Under the pieces are notes generated by a model. The model was given only the letters and a program-made list of their open reading frames with translations, had not been told where the DNA came from and did not search any database. A stretch of 44,674 nt of DNA from Gnetum montanum (Eukaryota; Streptophyta; Gnetopsida; Gnetales; Gnetaceae). Positions 40,740 to 44,674 of this stretch are shown piece by piece (the first letter of the stretch is position 1; every line of letters starts with the position of its first letter). Made by a program: the position numbers and the translations under genes. The stretch is from assembly GCA_015680685.1 (NCBI GenBank), contig MNCI01002965.1, forward strand, positions 1 to 44,674. Direction: 5' to 3'.

Positions 40740-42626
40740 CGAGGCCCTCATTTTCTTTTTTATTTTTTTTACACATTATTTTTTTACAAATTTCTTTAAC
40801 TTTTCTTGTTTTTGTTTTGCAACATCATTCATACTTATTTGTTTATTTGTGTGTTTATTCATTTTTTTGTTAAGTTTTGTCACTTAATAAGTGCTCCAAA
40901 TATGGTATGAACTGTATTCCATTGATTGCTAATGTTTGGTTTTTACCTTTAAGTTATGATGTTGATACTAAGGTATGGTTCTTTTGATTTAACAGGCAAT
41001 GAGTCCAATTCATCCATACATCCATAAATTTCTATGGTCTCTCTTGGCTTGGAATTTTATAGTCCCCATTCTCAATAATAAGAACTATCAACAAATTGGT
41101 GACTGAGTATTTCTCAAACTAAGGAAGGACTCAACGACTGAAAAGGGTATGACTTCAAGGGAACTTGATGCATTTGTGTTGGCCATTCTCTTGGGTGCTT
41201 GGATGTTTTCTTCTTGAGTCTCTTATACCATTCCAACACTGCTCCATTATCGGGAAGCTCAGCTAATAAAAATAATAAGTCTTTGCATGATGTGGTTCTC
41301 ATGCAAAAAAAAAAAAAAAAAAAAAAACACAGTGGGAATTCAAAGCATAACCCTTAGACACAATAATCATCTGGGCTACAAACACTGGTTATGGAACTAA
41401 ATAAAAATGTTCCATCCAACTAAGGCCCTTCTCACTTCCTACTTTCTTCTTGTTCATTTCGTCAGAATGGTGGTGACTCTTTGGTGAAGGCATTCATGTT
41501 ACTTCAGGTGGATGGATGGGCCAAATGTATTAATGTGAAGTCACTAGATGTGGATTTTTTGAGGCTAGATTTGGAATGAGATCTACTAAGTCACATTAAC
41601 CACTAATACAAAAGGGGCTATACACCACCTTGTTCTTGAGACTCCATTCCATTCTCTTCTTTCCATCCTTCTTTCTCCATTTTTCACCTCATTGCTGGTT
41701 CTATCAGTAGTCCGTATTTTGGTTGATACATTGTTTTCTTTTTGGTAAACTCTTGTGGTTAAGAATTTAACTTTTTCTTCCAAATGACATTTCTAGAGCC
41801 TACGGACTCTTTAAATGTGGATTTTCAGGGCATTAAGGGCATGAGCTTACTTTGGGGAGGACCCGCTAGCATTCCTATTTGGTGCATCTGTTAATTTCTT
41901 TCCCTTAAACATTTATGCAATCACCAATTATTTTTTTCATTTCCATATTTGACATCCATTTTATTGGTATTTCCATTATTTCTTTTTCTTCATCTTTCTT
42001 ATTCCTTATCTTTTTCCATTCTATCACTACCAGAGGTTCGCTCTCAGTCATGGGGGTCCTGGTCCATTTTTTTTGATTTTCTCCTAACCCCTACACCTTG
42101 GGTAGCCACTAGTATTATATCTCCAGGTCCACATTAGCCATATCACAACTTAGCCAATGGACCTTACACTGAGGCAAGGTATTAACTGCATTGTGATTCA
42201 TTTACCCTTGCTAGTATTAGACTGTGTTGTGTGTGCAGATTATAATCATACAACAATGGATTGGACCTGGATGAAACACTTGGAATGGACTAGTGCTGAA
42301 GTGGTTATGCAAGGAATGAGATTGATGGTGCACTTATGGATGAACAACGAAAAGTGCAATCATGGCGTCGGTAGCAACAGACTTCATCTTTCTTCTTTTC
42401 TCTCTCTCTTCTCTCTTCTCTCTCAGCTGCCAAATAAGGCTGGATGTCAAATGTGTATAGTGTTCACTCTTGTTGTCATGAATACTAAATGTTATCATGT
42501 TTAGTAATGATGATCCATTCACATGTCACCCCATCTACCATTAGTGTCATTCAAGTCAATAATCCCATACCTTTCCAATATTTTGTAAGAAACTCAAGGA
42601 CGAGTTTTCATTCAGTCATGGGGGTA
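40740..42626 (+). other. Element C non-coding 3' region and purine tract
   Basis: Landmarks as in A and B: TGCTAATGTTTGGTTTTTACC (40928-40948), a 23-bp A run (41306-41328), GGGGAGGACCC (41856-41866), CAGTCATGGGGGTCC (42045-42059), acceptor GTGTGTGCAG (42229-42238) followed by ATT instead of ATG, a CT-rich tract (42385-42425), and TCATGGGGGTA (42616-42626) before the LTR. No shared open frame. Confidence 0.75.
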
Positions 42627-43444
42627 TGATGAGCCGCGATATTGCATGGGCAGCAATATCGCATCCACGATATCACATCAGCCCTTATGATATCATGTAC
42701 ACGATATCATAGCTTGTTGCCAATTCTATAAATAAGAGGCTGCTTTCCCTTGTTTGCTCATCTAGATCTAGACCCTTAACTAAACTCTAGTAGTTTTACC
42801 ATTCTAGAGATAGAATAATTTCCATGTGCCTGCAGTAGGAGTCTCAAAGTGAACGGATCTTTATTCGAGCAATTTGTACCTAAGCACACAATTGTGTATG
42901 ACAATAAAGATGAACTTTTTGATAAACCTTGCAGCATATGGACTAAGCTAAATAGGAATTTAATTATTGTTAAATGTTTAAATGCTTTCTTAGATAATTA
43001 ATCACTCTCAACCCTCAACTCTCCCAGTTAAGTGCATTCAGTATGACTACTTCAAGCACGTGTGTTACGCTTGGTAACCCAATAACAAATAGCGTTTGGT
43101 AATCTTAGTAGCATTGCACTGGTTTAGGGTGTGTACGGCAAGTGGGAATGGATACTAATGCTAGGACGATTAAAGCTTATTTAGTGAAAGTTAGTTACTT
43201 AGTCTCTTCACCCCTTCCTCTCTTAGCATAGGTGATAAAAAGATAAAAGACATAAAAATCATATACCTCAGACTTACTTAACCATACAACTATGACAGTA
43301 TAAGTAAGTCTGGGAAGGCAAAGATTGATTAACCTTAAGTGTTCCATAAGGCGCATACACACTTAGTCCTTGGAGTTCGACCAGATCACTTGTGAGATGC
43401 TCGTATTTGTATGGTTGAGTGTAGGGGTACCTCGCCACTCATCA
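42627..43444 (+). repeat. Element C 3' LTR (818 bp)
   Basis: TGATGAG...CTCATCA. TATA box CTATAAATA (42726-42734), AATAAA (42903-42908). U3 has five palindromes, whose sequences and spacing differ from the 5' LTR, while the region after the TATA box is much more similar. Confidence 0.93.
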
Positions 43445-44674
43445 AAGATGGAATGGAAGTAGCAAGGATTATAGAAAATAGCACGTGAGGTGTCTTACAA
43501 TAAAAATAATAAATTATGTGTGTAATATATAGTTAAAATGATCATTAGCCTATATTTCCAAGATTTAAATCAAGTTCATACCACTTACTAATGACATCAC
43601 ATTGTATGATTCCAAAATTGATAAACATAATGTACTATCCAAAATCATCGGCGTAAGGCTGGAAGAAAACGTATGCCGAAAGATCTCCGGAGAGACAGAT
43701 GGCCTTGCCTTCACGTGAGGGCAAGCTAGAAAGACGAAGGTAGAGTGCCTTGGATGGTCTGCATGCAGATCAACCAAGGACTTCCCCGAGCATACGTTAT
43801 GGCCTACGCTGGGGTTATCGTTACAAAATGTAAAACAAAGAGCGTAATAAAAATGAAACGTAAACATGAAATACAACATGTAAACGTATAGAGAATGTAT
43901 TGTAGAAACCTATGATAAAACAGAATAATGCAGACAATGAACCAAAATAGCACAATGGAAGGCAAAAATGAAACTGTATTGTATTAATTGACAAAACGTG
44001 CACCAGTTAAAACATAGTTGTGAATCTGGATTGCAAGTTAGACGTTAAGCTCTGATGTGTAGTGTTTGCAGGTGTTGGGAATCACGTGCATTTAGGCTTA
44101 GGATTGTTGGTTTCTTTTGCCAAATTTTTGGCAACCCTCTTTATGTCAATGAACATGGTATTTATACATTTTTGCCAAGTTCGAGAATAGGATTCGTGAA
44201 TGAGGTTAATGGCTATGTGATCTATGAAAAATGGATCACATGATAGGTGTACATGGGAAGACTATGTTTTAGACTAGATACATTGTATCTTACAACACAA
44301 GCTAGCTTAGGCCCATGGAAGCAGCATAAGATCTTGATAAGCTCATGGATGGTGAGGCTTACAATGAAAATTTACAATGAATTTGCAATTAAAATTTGAC
44401 TTTGGCTCGCTTGGAACTTCATGGTCTCTTGGATCGGCTACTGTAGGGCATTGATTTGAGTTGATCTTGTCCTGGCATGTCTTCGGCATGTGTCTGAAAT
44501 GTTTTGGGCCAGTTTTGGCACTCACGCTGGGCTCATGCTATCAACGTGACTTGGGCGTGAGCAATGAAAATAGTGTATTTTCAAGCTCAAAATCAAGATT
44601 CTGAGGGCTAGGAACCTGGGGTAACCATTAGTGGAGGTCATGGGGGATCCTTGTGCTCAAGTTTGGCCTGTTTT
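43445..44674. other. Right flank, no recognised gene
   Basis: No domain or element is recognised. The stretch 43640-43830 has more CpG than its surroundings but no coding motif. Open stretches (for example 44055-44243 plus, 43565-43879 minus) are short and match nothing I know. Confidence 0.4.

Larger units (their letters stand above)
36316..43444 (+). mobile_element. Element C: complete gag-protease-only (non-autonomous) LTR retrotransposon
   Basis: 7.1 kb with both LTRs (814 and 818 bp), primer site, gag, protease, the pol deletion, 3' region and purine tract. The flanks AATAT (36311-36315) and AAGAT (43445-43449) form a probable 5-bp target duplication with one mismatch. By eye the two LTRs differ at roughly one base in ten, mostly in U3, so the insertion is old. 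RT, RNase H and integrase are absent, as in B, but a short integrase tail remains (about 40600-40668). Confidence 0.9.

Noticed and set aside
1-44674. tRNA, rRNA or other structural RNA genes
   Set aside because: None was recognised apart from the tRNA-like head of the SINE and the tRNA-complementary primer sites.

Overview
The window looks like nuclear DNA of a seed plant with a large, slowly purged genome. It is dominated by old, decayed retroelements: plant Ty3/gypsy elements of the Athila/Tat type with a primer site matching plant tRNA-Asp, plant LINEs and a tRNA-derived SINE. The heavy decay and the rarity of host genes fit a gymnosperm or a basal angiosperm, but nothing here proves the species. 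No intact host gene is visible. The only convincing host-type sequence is a fragment for a double-stranded-RNA-binding (DRB) protein.

Layout. 1-5230: 3' part of element A (reverse transcriptase, RNase H, integrase, long 3' region, 3' LTR), running off the left edge. 5330-5620: integrase tail of a different gypsy element. 5620-10188: lower-copy DNA with the DRB fragment (minus strand, 6461-6964) and several short tandem duplications. 10189-16802: element B (LTR, tRNA-Asp primer site, gag, protease, 3' region, 3' LTR cut off at an N). 16804-23115: minus-strand LINE remains, interrupted by a 1,685-bp LTR-like insertion with an ATTAA target duplication and by a 143-bp SINE with a 14-bp duplication. 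23122-36300: a minus-strand complex of the same LTR family, with three LTRs, three to four copies of a third reading frame (ORF3), a gag remnant and rearranged junctions. 36316-43444: element C, complete with both LTRs. 43445-44674: unassigned DNA.

How the parts relate. A, B, C and the minus-strand complex share LTR ends (TGATGAG...CTCATCA), a GATATC-rich palindromic U3, a CTATAAATA TATA box and a conserved 3' region. A carries the enzymes. B and C keep gag and protease but lack the whole RT-RNase H-integrase block, so they look like non-autonomous partners of an A-like element. The minus-strand complex adds ORF3, about 800 codons, placed after the pol/3' region and starting exactly at a splice-acceptor-like AG|ATG. 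The same acceptor survives in A, B and C where ORF3 is gone. ORF3 (a possible retroelement-ORF-like middle part, a coiled-coil C-terminal half, and a conserved tail seen in two other copies) is the most interesting unnamed component. In its best copy the frame is kept over about 785 codons and broken only by about twenty nonsense codons, mostly TAG, as expected for decay by deamination of methylated cytosine.

Four single Ns (4104, 14969, 16803, 30544) mark assembly joins. Three of them can be shown, by comparison with sister copies, to distort the sequence.
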